Of a stretch of DNA of 64,000 nucleotides, positions 43,860 through 59,267 are shown piece by piece. Within the stretch, counting starts at the first letter, position 1, and every line of letters begins with the position of its first letter. Origin of the DNA: Nipponacmea schrenckii. Taxonomy: Eukaryota; Mollusca; Gastropoda; Lottiidae. The position numbers were made by a program, and so were the translations under genes. The notes under the pieces were generated by a model, which was given only the letters and a program-made list of their open reading frames with translations, made no database searches and was not told where the DNA came from. Location: NCBI GenBank assembly GCA_030562195.1, contig CM060201.1, positions 21,712,454-21,776,453 of the forward strand, read 5' to 3'.

Positions 43860-46200
43860 ATGAAGGGGTAGGGGTGGCGTCTATCAATGCAGAACTTGGG
43901 CGCGGAACAAGATATATACTATGCGATAATTTGGACCGACGACACAGTACTTGTTTAATTGTAGCCCGAATATCTATCCTTACCCATACCTCGGCCGTGA
44001 TATACGGAATGGATATGGGCAGGATATATCCTTGTATATCACACCCTTGGAATGGGTACGTCGATTAAGGCTGCACCGGGCTAGTATTATGGTACTTACT
44101 TATATATATAAACGTTATTTAACATCGGTTGTCTCCCTTCCTATATATTCTATATTATTTCTTTCTTTCTATATTTGTATGTCTTTATATTGGAGAAATA
44201 AAATAGTATTTGATCAAAGGTTGATTCGATGTTCTTATCTACTTGTCTCCCTGGTACCAGCGTAATGATCAATCAGGGGGAGGAGGGGAAGGTGTGGGGG
44301 CCACAGAAAGGATCACAGTTAATTCGTACCTATTCTATAATATACCGGTACCATACTAACTACTCTAGAACATGAAGCCCTGTTTGTATTTACAAGTCAT
44401 AACTTTGTCGAAATGATAAAAGAAAACTTATTAATTCTTGTAATCTTTTATTAATATCTTAAACTGGTCTAACTTCTGTGTATTCGTTTCCTTCTACCTA
44501 TGTTAGATTCCTTGTTGGATAAGTCTCCGAGAATAGGTAGCACGAATAATCATAGGGTTCTGCAAACCGACAGAGAGGATCACTTTGTTGGAGACACTAT
44601 TATTGACACTCAGTGAAATCTTTTGCCCATTCCGGTGGGACGGAGGCATTGATTACGTCTTTATCTCGTGGTGCTGTCGGTGGGTTTTGTTATTAGTGGG
44701 GAGATATTTGAAAAGAAAGATCCCAAGTCCTGCATTAGTACAATTTGTAGGAATTTACATTCTTTATTTAAACAATGAAATAATGCATCTTTCCTGGAAG
44801 GATAGGAATATAGATAAAATACGCTCATTGGCAGCATCGATTTTCAAAAATCATTCAAGAAATGCACATTATAGAGTGTTTAAGAGCATTTCAAGAACAA
44901 GGGCATTAACTCATACTGAATGTTTTTCTGAATGATTTTTCTAATCATCAATAAGGTTCATCCTGGGTGATAACAAACACTCACACAAGGATACGTCAAA
45001 TCCGCAAAGAATTGCGCCTTCTAGAGTGTGGACAGACATGGGTGACGGCAATATACCTCCCCATTTCATGTGGGCGTATACTTGATTCTATTCTTTATAG
45101 ATTCTTCGTAGATTCGAGCGACACCATGCAGGTAAAACTGAATATTTGTAAGGTCATTTTGTATTTTTTACCCACCTTCCGATGGACTGTCAAACATGCC
45201 ACTTCTTACCAAACATAACTTTCAACTCAAAAAACACCAAACGGCATTTTAAATTATTAAAAGAAAAACGAAATGACTTGTAACAAATTTTGTAAAATAT
45301 TCACCTAATTACCCTCTGAATTTTAAAGCGACGTTTTTATAATTGGTGGGGTAAAGGTGGGGGGGAGGGGACGAGGGAGAGAGAAGGGGGAGCATTAGGT
45401 TTAATAACGTCGTTTGGAAAAAGAAGTATTACATAGAGTAGGGGTAGAAGGGGACGAAGAAGTCCTTGGCTTTGAAAGTTTTCAACAATTCAGAAATAAG
45501 TTAGCTGTATTAACGGTCTTGGGGGGAATTTTGCCAGGAGAGCGGCATCGTCCAAAGCCAAAATTCCTCAAGTTCAGTTCCCATCGACCTGAAAGGACGA
45601 AGGGGTGTAAGATTCAAATGATTCAACCTCCAAATACGCATCTGCACACAACCTCTCTTTAAATTTCTCTCTCCACCCAAAATCTGACATTTCCATCTTC
45701 AAAAAAGTCAATGTTTATAGAAAAATTGAGGGTAATAATAAGCCAGTGAGTAGAGGCTTGACAATAGTTGGTCATCTGGCTGGACAAGTACAAGAACAGT
45801 TATTCTATAGTTTGGTTTCTCACTGAGTTCAGGTAGGGGGACTTATTTAATTGTTAAATCATGCTTACTCTTCCTATACAACACCGAGTGTGCATTGACT
45901 TGAAGAGTTGGTTAAGGCATTGCCTTAATTTTCTCTCTAGGTTTGACGTTTGATAGAATCCATCGATTTCCACCTTTCCAAATAGCATACAGATGCCTTT
46001 TGGTTCCTGCAATTTCACTAAAACTAGACTTTCTGTGGAGTCACTACGGCTAAAGCATCATATGATATATATTAGCAACCTTAGTGGACAGGGCGGCATA
46101 TACGGTTCATCATTTCTATAATTGCTGTTTTACGATAGAACGTCATAAGTTGTTGTTGTCATTGGTTGTTATTAGATGTCGGTATTTTCAGCTGCTTTCG
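43860..46200. other. Intergenic region between the two chitin-binding genes
   Basis: No convincing coding exon. A SINE-body fragment (gggaattttgccaggagagc ggcat) lies near 45523. A possible 5' UTR exon end, CATGCAG/GTAAAA, is at about 45130 and could belong to the second gene. Confidence 0.4.
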
Positions 46201-46206
46201 AAATTT

Positions 46207-46660
46207 GTCAGGTGCCATCGGTTGTTATCACTATATCAGTTGCATCAGTTGTTTTCAACCGCCATCGGTTGTTATCAGCTGCATAAGTTGTTATCACTAT
46301 ATCAGCTGCATCAGTTGTTTTCAACCGCCATCGGTTGTTATCAGCAGCATCAGTTTTTATCACTATATCAGCTGCATCAGTTGTTTTCAACCGCCATCGG
46401 TTGTTATCAGCTGCATCAGTTGTTATCACTATATCAGCTGCATCAGTTGTTTTCAACCGCCATCGGTTGTTATCAGCTGCATCAGTTGTTATCACTATAT
46501 CAGCTGCATCAGTTGTTTTCAACCGCCATCGGTTGTTATCAGCTGCATCAGTTGTTATCACTATATCAGCTGCATCAGTTGTTTTCAACCGCCATCGGTT
46601 CTTATCAGCTACCATTGGTTGTTATCAGCTGCAATTGGTTGTTATCAGCTGCTGACAGAG
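46207..46660. repeat. 66-bp tandem array built of 22-bp-like subunits
   Basis: Five to six units combining cagctgcatcagttgttttc, aaccgccatcggttgttatc and cagttgttatcactatat. The internal subrepeat is atcagttgttatca or atcggttgttatca. All frames stay open because 66 is a multiple of three; they are not genes. Confidence 0.9.
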
Positions 46661-46726
46661 CGCTAGCAGATTATTCAAGATAGACAGTTTTCATTTCAGT
46701 TTAAATTTTATTTTCAGGTCCCCATC

Positions 46727-47491
46727 ATGATGTACTTATTGTCTTCAGCTTTTGTCCTCTCAGGTAGGTCTACCAAATATCAAAACTCAGATGTTCCGTT
46801 TCGTATTTTATCTGTGGGTGACCCCATCTATGATCTAAAGCATTTGCCCTTCAGTATAGTTCTAGATCCTTAAATTGTTCAAAATATCAAATGACATTTT
46901 CAATGGTAGCTTTACAGATTACATTAGTTGAAGATTGGGTTTCTGAGATACTTCCTCATGTGAATAGTTTCAATATATTTCTAAACTGTGAGAAGGGAAG
47001 GGGGAGGGGGAGGGGGTATTTGAGAGTGGGATACACATTAAGCTGTTTTAACAGTGTGTTTTTTTTTATTTGTCAGCAACAATTACTAGATCTACAACTT
47101 TCTTTCTGTCCTTTCAGTTTTGATAATGGCGACACAACAACAAGATCCAAATTGTCCTTATTCCGACGGATATTTTGAAGATGCGAGCGACCTTCGCTAT
47201 TTCTTCCACTGTGGTGGTGGCGTAGCGGTGAGAACAGCCTGCCCCAACAACACTCTGTTCTACTCTCAACTGGGTAACTGTATACCCTTAGAAGCACATC
47301 CCGCCTACCACGGGTTTTCCTGCGAACAATCGGATGGGTTCTTTCAGCTACCCAACAATGACTGTACCCAGTTTCTGTCGTGTGTGGGATGGATACCTTA
47401 CGTGATGCATTGTCCAGAAACCACGTTTTGGAACGGCCGCAATGGTACATGTGGAGCTTATGTTAATTCCACGTGCTTTAATGGTTATTAG
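46727..47491 (+). CDS. Secreted protein with two chitin-binding (peritrophin-A-type) domains, paralogue
   Basis: Exons 46727-46763 and 47118-47491 give 411 nt, 136 aa. A 3' splice site just upstream (ttttcag at 46711-46717) shows a further 5' UTR exon. The signal peptide MMYLLSSAFVLSVLIMAT is split by a phase-1 intron, as in the gene at 43138. Domain 1: DPNCPYSDGYFEDASDLRYF then HCGGGVAVRTACPNNTLFY. Domain 2: FSCEQSDGFFQLPNNDCTQF then LSCVGWIPYVMHCPETTFWN and CGAYVNSTC. AATAAA follows at 47607-47612. Exon plan, domain count and orientation match its neighbour, so the two are tandem duplicates that have diverged strongly. Likely an extracellular chitin-matrix protein. Confidence 0.88.
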
Positions 47492-47606
47492 GCATTTCTT
47501 GCTGTAACATCATTAATAACATAGTTTTAATTTATCACAATTGCAAAAACCCTCTTTTTGCAACGAAGTGTTTGAAGGTGAAACGTGGGCGTCGTTGATC
47601 CAATCA

Positions 47607-47612
47607 AATAAA
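47607..47612 (+). promoter_or_regulatory. Poly(A) signal, second chitin-binding gene
   Basis: AATAAA about 115 bases after the stop. Confidence 0.65.
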
Positions 47613-47714
47613 ATTAATTCTATTACACAAAATGAGTTTTTTTTTTCAAATTAAATTGCTAGAAAAAAATCACAATACAGTCGGAAGGGTGGATTTTTCA
47701 AAAGTTCCCTAAAA

Positions 47715-48300
47715 CTCTGCTAGCGATAGTTAGAAGATAATAGTTTGGTATACTCTTGCCCCATTCTAACCACAGAAAACTATCATGCTAGCGAGGAATC
47801 TACTAGCTAGTTAGACACGATAGTTTGATATGTTCTAGTCTCATTCTGACCACAGAAAACTATCATTGTACCAAACAATCTGCTAGCTAGTTAGACACGA
47901 TAGTTTGGTATACTCTTGCCCCATTCTAACCACAGAAAACTATCATGCTAGCGAGCAATCTACTAGCTAGTTAGACACGATAGTTTGATATTCTTGCCCC
48001 ATTCTAGACCACAGAAAACTATCATTGTACCAAACAATCTGCTAGCTAGTAAGACACGATAGTTTGATATACTCTTGCCCCATTCTAACCACAGAAAACT
48101 ATCATGCTAGCGAGCAATCTACTAGCTAGTTAGACACGATAGTTTGATATGTTCTAGTCTCATTCTGACCACAGAAAACTATCATTGTACCAATCAATCT
48201 ACTAGCTAGTTGGACAGGATAGTTTGGTATGCTCTAGGCCCATTCTAACCACAGAAAACTATCATGCTACCGAGCAATCTGGTAGCTAGTTAGACATAAT
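47715..48300. repeat. About 80-bp array with a 160-bp alternating period
   Basis: About seven units with gacacgatagtttggtatac and cccattctaaccacagaaaa. Two unit types alternate: type A has atgctagcgagcaatctact, type B has attgtaccaaacaatctgct. The true period is therefore a dimer. Confidence 0.88.
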
Positions 48301-48689
48301 ACAATCTTTTATGTGCTTTTTTAAGAATTGAAAGTTATGAGTCAGCCATTTAAAAACTCAGTCATTTGTCAACTCAGTAATTTTTGCTTCATTTTGTAAT
48401 CCATCGGGTGAAACCAAGTACAAGTGCCAACCATTATATTACGACTCGCCATTAACAATGGGACCCGCCCGACCAACTACCAATATGACGGGTGACATTT
48501 ATGTTTTGAAACTAACCCAAAAGTTAGTCCGATATATACTGCTAATTTCTGCCTCTCAATGGCTTAGTAAGTTGGTTGATTGCTTGATAGCCCGAAGTTC
48601 ATGAGGCCAAGGGCTCAAAGGTTGTCATACAACGAACCTTCGCAATTTCTTCATAAACATTTTCAATAAAACAATAAGGTACAGGAAGT

Positions 48690-51076
48690 CACACTTTTTT
48701 CCATTAATCCTATAGGAACAGTAAGATATAAAACTTCATTTTCTTAGTCTTATAAGATACAGAACAGTTGGATATAAAACTTCATTTTCTTAGTCTTATA
48801 AGATACAGAACAGTTGGATATAAAACTCCTTCTATTTCATTAGTCCAATAAGATACAGAACAGTAGGATATAAAACTCCATTTCATTTCATTAGTCTAAT
48901 AAGATAAAGAACAGTTGGATATAAAACTCTTTCTATTTCATTAGTCCAATAAGATACAGAACAGTAGGATATAAAACTCCTTTTCATTTCATTAGTCCAA
49001 TAAGATACAGAACAGTAGGATATAAAACTCTATTTCATTTCATTAGTCCAATAAGATACAGAACAGTAGGATATAAAACTCCATTTCATTTCATTAGTCT
49101 TATATGATAAAGAACAGTTGGATATAAAACTCTATTCCATTTCATTAGTCCAATAAGATACAGAACAGTAGGATATAAAACTACATTTCATTTCATTAGT
49201 CTTATATGATAAAGAACAGTTGGATATAAAACTCTATTCCATTTCATTAGTTCAATAAGATACAGAACAGTAGGATATAAAACTACCCTATTTATTTCAT
49301 TAGTCTAATAAGATAAAGAACAGTAGGATATAAAACTCATTCCATTCCATTAGTCCAATAAGATACAGAACAGTAGGATATAAAACTCTATTTCATTTCA
49401 TTAGTCCAAAAAGATACAGAACAGTAGGATATAAAACTCTTTCATTTCATTAGTCCAAAAAGGATACAGGACAGTAGGATATAAAACTCCATTTCATTTC
49501 ATTAGTCTTATATGATAAAGAACAGTTGGATATAAAACTCTATTCCATTTCATTAGTCCAATAAGATACAGAACAGTTGGATATAAAACTCCATTTACTT
49601 TCATTAGTCCAATAAGATACAGAACAGTGGGATATAAAAACCCATTTCATAAGTTCAATTAGATAACGAACAGTAGGGTATGAAACTCTATTTCATTTCA
49701 TTAGTCCAATAAGATACAGAACAGTGAGATATAAAACCCTATTCCATTTCATTAGTCCAATAAGATACAGAACAGTAGGATATAAAACTACATATCGTTT
49801 CATTAGTCCAATAAGATACAGAATAGAAGGATATAAAACTCTATTTCATTTCATTAGTCCAATAAGATACAGAACAGTAGGATATAAAACTCTATTTCAT
49901 TTCATTAGTCCAATAAGATACAGAACAGTTGGATATAAAACTCCTTCTATTTCATTAGTCCAATAAGATAACGAACAGTAGGGAATAAAACTCTATTTCA
50001 TTTCATTAGTCCAATAAGATACAGAACAATAGGATATAGAACTCTATTCCATTTCATTAGTCTAATAAGATACAGAACAGTAGGATATAAAACTACATTT
50101 TATTTCATTAGTCTAATAAGATACAGAACAGTAGGATATAGAACTCTTTTACATTCCATTAGTCCAATAAGATACAGAACAGTAGGATATAAAACTACAT
50201 TTCATTTCATTAGTCCAATAAGATACAGAACAGTGGGATATAAAACTACATTTCATTTCATTAGTCCAATAAGATACAGAACAGTAGGATATAAAACTCT
50301 ATTTCATTAGTCCAATAAGATACAGAACAGTAAGATATAAAACTCTATTTTATTTCATTAGTCCAATAAGATACAGAACAGTAGGATATAAAACTACATT
50401 TCATTTCATTATTCCAATAAGATACAGAACAGTAGGATATAAAACTACATTTCATTTCATTATTCCAATAAGATACAGAACAGTAGGATATAAAACTACA
50501 TTTCATTTCATTATTCCAATAAGATACAGAACAGTAGGATATAAAACTACATTTCATTCCATTAGTCCAATAAGATACAGAACAGTAGGATATAAAACTA
50601 CATTTCATTTCATTAGTCCAATAAGGTACAGGACAGTAGGATATAAAACTACATTTCATTTCATTAGTCCAATAAGGTACAGAACAGTAGGATATAAAAC
50701 TCTATTTCATTTCATTAGTCCAATAAGATACAGAACAGTAGGATATAAAACTCTATTTCATTTCATTAGTCCAATAAGATACAGAACAGTAGGATATAAA
50801 ACTACATTTCATTTCATTAGTCCAATAAGATACAGAACAGTAGGATATAAAACTACATTTCATTCCATTAGTCCAATAAGATACAGAACAGTAGGATATA
50901 AAACTCTATTTCATTAGTCCAATAAGATACAGAACAGTAGGATATAAAACTCTATTTCATTAGTCCAATAAGATACAGAACAGTAGGATATAAAACTCTA
51001 TTTCATTTCATTAGTCCAATAAGATACAGAACAGTAGGATATAAAACTACATTTCATTTCATTAGTCCAAAAAGGT
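48690..51076 (+). repeat. SINE-tail satellite, about 46 copies
   Basis: 51-bp units of TTAGTCCAATAAGATACAGA acagtaggatataaaactct atttcatttca, plus orientation. Variants (ttggatata, tctaataag, tccattcc) are scattered. The unit matches the last 51 bp of the dispersed SINE at roughly four in five positions by eye. Confidence 0.93.
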
Positions 51077-51344
51077 AAGTTTAACAATCTTTTTCCATAT
51101 TTTCGGACTTAGAGGACTCGTGATATAAGATTAATTGTGTTGTTGTTACATACAAATTTATTACACAATGTATCGCCCTCGGCCAAGATAAAATGAAATA
51201 AAATAAATAGAATTAAAGAAATAAATAAAGAAATTAAAACAGTGACGACGATGGCATTGTCCTCTCTAGATCTGGATTTTGCTTTTCCATAAACATATCA
51301 AATATAACTTGAGGGGGGGGGGGGTGATAAGGACACGGATTCCC

Positions 51345-51770
51345 CAAAGAAAAATGGCATGTCTACCTCATTGATTTTATCATCTAGAATGATCCAGGAT
51401 GACTATTGGACTCATTTCATGTCTACCTCATTGATTTTATCATCTAGAATGATCCAGGGTGGCTATTGGACTCATTTCATGTCTACCTCATTGATTTTAT
51501 CATCTAGAATGATCCAGGATGGCTATTGGACTCATTTCATGTCTACCTCATTGATTTTATCATCTAGAATGATCCAGGATGGCTATTGGACTCATTTCAT
51601 GTCTACCTCATTGATTTTATCATCTAGAATGATCCAGGATGACTATTGGACTCATTTCATGTCTACCTCATTGATTTTATCATCTAGAATGATCCAGGAT
51701 GACTATTGGACTCATTTCATGTCTACCTCATTGATTTTATCATCTAGAATGATCCAGGATGATTATGATT
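51345..51770. repeat. 60-bp tandem array, 7 nearly identical copies
   Basis: The unit is atgtctacctcattgatttt atcatctagaatgatccagg atgactattggactcatttc. Only about three positions vary among seven copies, so it is young. It gives a 153-codon open frame from 51359 with a 20-residue period; no splice or signal features support a gene. Confidence 0.93.
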
Positions 51771-51829
51771 TTCTTCGTACGTTTGTTTTCTCTTTGCACT
51801 GCATCTATCAGACCCATTGAGCTAGACTG

Positions 51830-52623
51830 TTATGATTGAGCAATAAGGTAAAATCAGGTCAGGTCGGAAAACACAAGCCACAAGTTCCGTCACTTACGTA
51901 AGAAAAAGTGTTAAGTGTGACATGATTGATGGGTCCCATACGGCGGATTTGACAGTCTCAAACATAAACACCTGACATTTGAAGTAATGGTGAATCTTGA
52001 ATTAATTAGAATGATAAAACCATGAAAGTGTCGAGATTCTACACAGTTTCCTGGACAACGAGACACGAAACTACAGCTATAAGGTAAGCTTCTTCTCTTC
52101 TTCTCGCTGGCTTTTTTCTTTTTGTCTGTAGTGGTTAATATAGTAATAACCCCTGCTTGCTTCCTTATTGAGTGATATATAATATAACTTGCGCTCGATC
52201 CTTGGGTCTGGTTTGGGAGGTACCCTGCTATAGAAGCACTGGCCTAGGTCGCAATTATGAATTTCAGTGTACATCAATTTGACAAGAAATTATCTACTTC
52301 TGGAGAAATGCTCCAGATAAAACTAATGATTAAAAAATGCAAAACGATTACAAGAAGGTTTTGAAAGGGGATCTAATCTACCATGTACAAGAACATTACT
52401 CAGTCACCGAACGTTTGGTGTAGAATTTATGTCTGATGATATGGTCCAGCTTCCTTAATGAATATGTTGGTAATGTATATAATCCGAACTCGCTTCCTTA
52501 TTAGGTCTGTTGATATGTTACATAACACTGATTAACATAAAGACGCAAAAGAACAAAAGTTAATGCTTAACTTGCTGTTTCTGTTTAGGTAACAAGGAGA
52601 AAGTCGAAGAACAAGAATTCATC
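51830..52623 (+). other. Upstream region and probable 5' UTR exon of the Cys/Pro-rich gene
   Basis: A candidate noncoding exon ends CTATAAG/GTAAGC at about 52082. The acceptor ctgtttag at 52581-52588 begins the exon holding the ATG. A 40-bp sequence at 52361-52400 is shared with 26727-26766. Confidence 0.45.
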
Positions 52624-54041
52624 ATGGTGGCCAAGATGTCTACCAGCATGCTGGCTTATTTTGTGGTGGTTCTGATCATAGAAACCACGTCGGTACGAGG
52701 ATGTAAGTACTCCCCCCGGGGGTTCAATTCACTTACCCAGGCCCAAAATATCAAAATATTGAATAACAATGAACATATCTAAGACGGCGGTCAAAAGCTT
52801 TTATTATTATCAGTCATCAGATTTCAGACACGTCACCAGGATTGTCGTCTGCTTGGCCGACCGAATCCTCATTAACAGCTTTCGAAATGTATCACGACAA
52901 TTGGTTGGGTTGGAATACTGTCTTTAGTGACAGTGGGGGGGGGGGGGAGATCAGTCGGATGTCGACTAAGCGCCGTGGTTTCGAATCCTCGTCAGCAGTT
53001 TTTGAAATGTGTCACGTCAATAATTTTAGTGACAGTGGGGGAGATCAGTCGGTTGTCGACTAGGGACCGTGGTTTCGAATTCTCGTCAACAGCTTTTGAA
53101 ATGTGTTACGTCAATAATTCGTCTAACACTGAACACTGTCTGTGGTGGCAGTAGGGGAGATCAGTCGGTTGTCGACAAAGCGCCGTTTATTCGAATTCCC
53201 TTTCACTTGTTGGAACCCTGTCTAGGGGAACCTGTTGGATAATTTTTACCAGGCGACCGGCTCTACTATTCCTCTGCTACTCATCGTTCGGACTAATCGA
53301 TACCTTCGTCGATGTCGACTTTAATCAATTACCGATTGTGTAGCACGTAGGTAGCTAAGTTCTCAAGGTTCGTGGGTTTTTTCTGAAAACAAACTCAGCT
53401 ATGTTAATACATTTCCTGTTTTTTTTTCAGTTTTCCAGCCTCCTATGCCAGACTGTAAAACAGACGCAAGTTGTGGAGCTGATGCTATAACCATGAGCTT
53501 CGGGGGTATCAATTACTGCTGTGATTCAGGATCCAAGTTGTCCCTTGAAGTTGAAAGTGTAAACGGTCAACTCACGCCAAAATGCAAATGTGTTAAGGCC
53601 TTTAACTTTCGATCAATGATACCAAAAGGCTTCCAAATCCCTCGCTTTTGCACACGCTATGAAGCAGGACAACCCGTTCCTTGCGGAGCGAACGCACAAA
53701 CCGGAACCGCAAACAGCATGAATGTCTGCTGTAATGAAGGCTTTACTCTGCATGTCACGAGCAGAGTTAAGAAAGGTGTAACTAAGGAGTACTGTAGATG
53801 TAAAGCAGTCGCACCAGCAGCCGCACCAGCAGCCGCACCAGCAGCCGCAAATCCTGCACCCGCAGGAGGCGCACCACTACCACCACTGCCAGGAGGCGCC
53901 CCTCTACCATTACCCGCAGGGGGCGCCAATCCACCTCCAGCAGGGGGCGCCCCTCCACCTCCACCACCAGGAGGCGCTCCACCACCACCACCAGGAGGCG
54001 CTCCACCACCACCACCAGGAGGTGCTGCAGGCCCACCGTGA
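52624..54041 (+). CDS. Secreted protein: two copies of a six-Cys domain plus Pro/Gly/Ala-rich tail
   Basis: Exons 52624-52702 and 53431-54041 give 690 nt, 229 aa. The signal segment MVAKMSTSMLAYFVVVLIIE continues to about residue 26 and is cut by a phase-1 intron. Two related Cys modules follow. Module 1: DCKTDASCGADA, YCCDSGSKLSLEV, KCKC. Module 2: FCTRYEAGQPVPCGANA, VCCNEGFTLHV, YCRC. Each has the order C, CGA, CC, CxC. Residues about 155-229 are low complexity: three APAAA units, then GGAPPPPPGGAPPPP-like repeats. I do not recognise the family. The pattern suits an extracellular matrix, mucus or shell-matrix protein. It is convergent with JMJD7, whose stop is 567 bp away. An alternative, a secreted defence protein, cannot be excluded. 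Confidence 0.85.
52840..53195. repeat. About 100-bp repeat, 3-4 diverged copies, in the intron
   Basis: Units share gagatcagtcggttgtcgac, gccgtggtttcgaatcc and tttgaaatgtgtcacgtcaa. The ggtttcgaatcc core resembles a tRNA B box, so it may derive from a SINE. Confidence 0.7.
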
Positions 54042-54608
54042 GGCGTCGCTGCAGACCAATTTTAACCGGTGGAACTAGACAGTATCACGATATCGGATTC
54101 ACAAAAAACAACCACTTTTTTTACTTTCAAAACAGTTTAGAAATAATTAAAAATATTAGGTTGAACTTTTTATTTTGTTTTCTGTCGCATTCAGGATTCC
54201 AAACCATGCACCTTTGGGCATAAAAATATAATGCAATGTAAATATAAATGTACTTCAAAAAAGTCAAGTACTTTCCCAATCAAGTACTTTCCCTTCCTGT
54301 TCGGAAGCTCAAAGCCAATTCGAAACAACCTTCGTTAATGTCCGTTAGTTTCCGTGATTTGAACTTGAGCAGCAAGCTGGTGATACAAGTTGCTACAATC
54401 CGTATTTCGATTATTTCTCTTCGTCATGCAGTCTCACTTCGCTACACGGTCCATTCGGTTCAAAACCCTCGCCAATGTCCGTAAGTTTCCGTGAGGTAAC
54501 AAGCAGCATTCTTGTCCCGTACTGATACGCGTGCACACAGCCGAAACAAAAGCTGTCCTGGTTGAAGACTGAAAGACTGGATGTTAGAGACTAAGATGTT
54601 TAGCGCCA

Positions 54609-58209
<3,601 letters not shown>

Positions 58210-59265
58210 ACGACAAGAATAGTGAGATTATAGCAGTCTGCTTCTTTTTCAAAGTTTACAAGTTAACCGGAAATGGAAACGAAAGTAGAATCTTTGAAAA
58301 GAAGGAAAGATAACTCTGCTATGTTAAAATGGACATAAAATGGGCAAATGAAGACGGATGTTAGAATTAAGTGAATAGGACGTAAAACTCCATTCATTTC
58401 ACTATTTCATCAGCAGAAAAGCAGAGTTGTTTATTTAATAAAATAAGATATTTAAAAAGATTTGAAAAAATCACGAAAAAAATCGAGAAAAAGTAAGGGA
58501 TTAAGACCAGGAAACAGACGATCCCGTCAAGTCATCTTGAAAATAGTCTGTTTCACACGTTCCTATTAACTACACACCTCTAAAAACTGGGGAAAATAAA
58601 CTCGTAATGAATAATAATACTGAAAAAATTAACAGGGGTGTCGACGTTCAGTTAAGTGCAATTATACCCATTTAAACATTCCACCTACCACCGTCCCCCC
58701 CCCCATTCTCATCTATTCTCTCGTCCCTTTTATCTGTTCCTCTCAGCTTGTCGGATGTCTTCCACCTTAGATACCCCCTTTCGTTTCTACCTAAAAGATA
58801 ACTTATTCATTATAGCAGACGAGATGAAACCTCGTTTTTGAAACACCTATTAATGGTGTATCTTTTAACCCGTTGAACTGCGGACTTCAGAAATAAAAAG
58901 TTGAGTATTTAGATATTTTGAACATAAAGATCTATTTTAGGCTGTATTTATCAATCAATTTTCACACCATTATCTTTTTCATATACAACTGATTTTTAAA
59001 CACATTCAATGACCTCTTGTTTTTAGACTGACAGCTTTTGATTGAGTGCACATGTATACTAGTATACGGTCAATAGTATATTGTTTACATTCATTATATT
59101 TCTTATAAACAATAACTATTTATTTTCAATATACTTTATTATTCACAATAAACAGATTTCTAATTTTATTATGATATACCCAACCTAAGTTTAAAACAGT
59201 AAAAATTCTATTTCATTTAATTGGTACAATAAAGTGATTCAATTCGCATAAAATTGTAGAATTTA
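58210..59265. other. JMJD7 upstream region, no gene recognised
   Basis: Presumably holds the JMJD7 promoter. A SINE-tail fragment is at about 58345-58410. The rest is AT-rich with a C-run near 58696. Confidence 0.45.
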
Positions 59266-59267
59266 AA

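Noticed and set aside
43860..45218. Plus-strand frames of 80-116 codons between the chitin-binding genes
   Set aside because: No signal peptide, domain or splice support, and composition like the surrounding noncoding DNA.
46084..46683. 199-codon open frame (and overlapping frames on both strands)
   Set aside because: Produced by the 66-bp repeat, whose length is a multiple of three; all frames stay open and no coding signature exists.
51359..51820. 153-codon frame with a 20-residue repeat
   Set aside because: Exactly the 60-bp array; no signal peptide, splice sites or codon bias, so not listed as a gene.
53657..54036. Minus-strand frames rich in Gly/Ala or Leu/Val
   Set aside because: Antisense shadows of the GC-rich Pro/Gly/Ala tail of the plus-strand gene.
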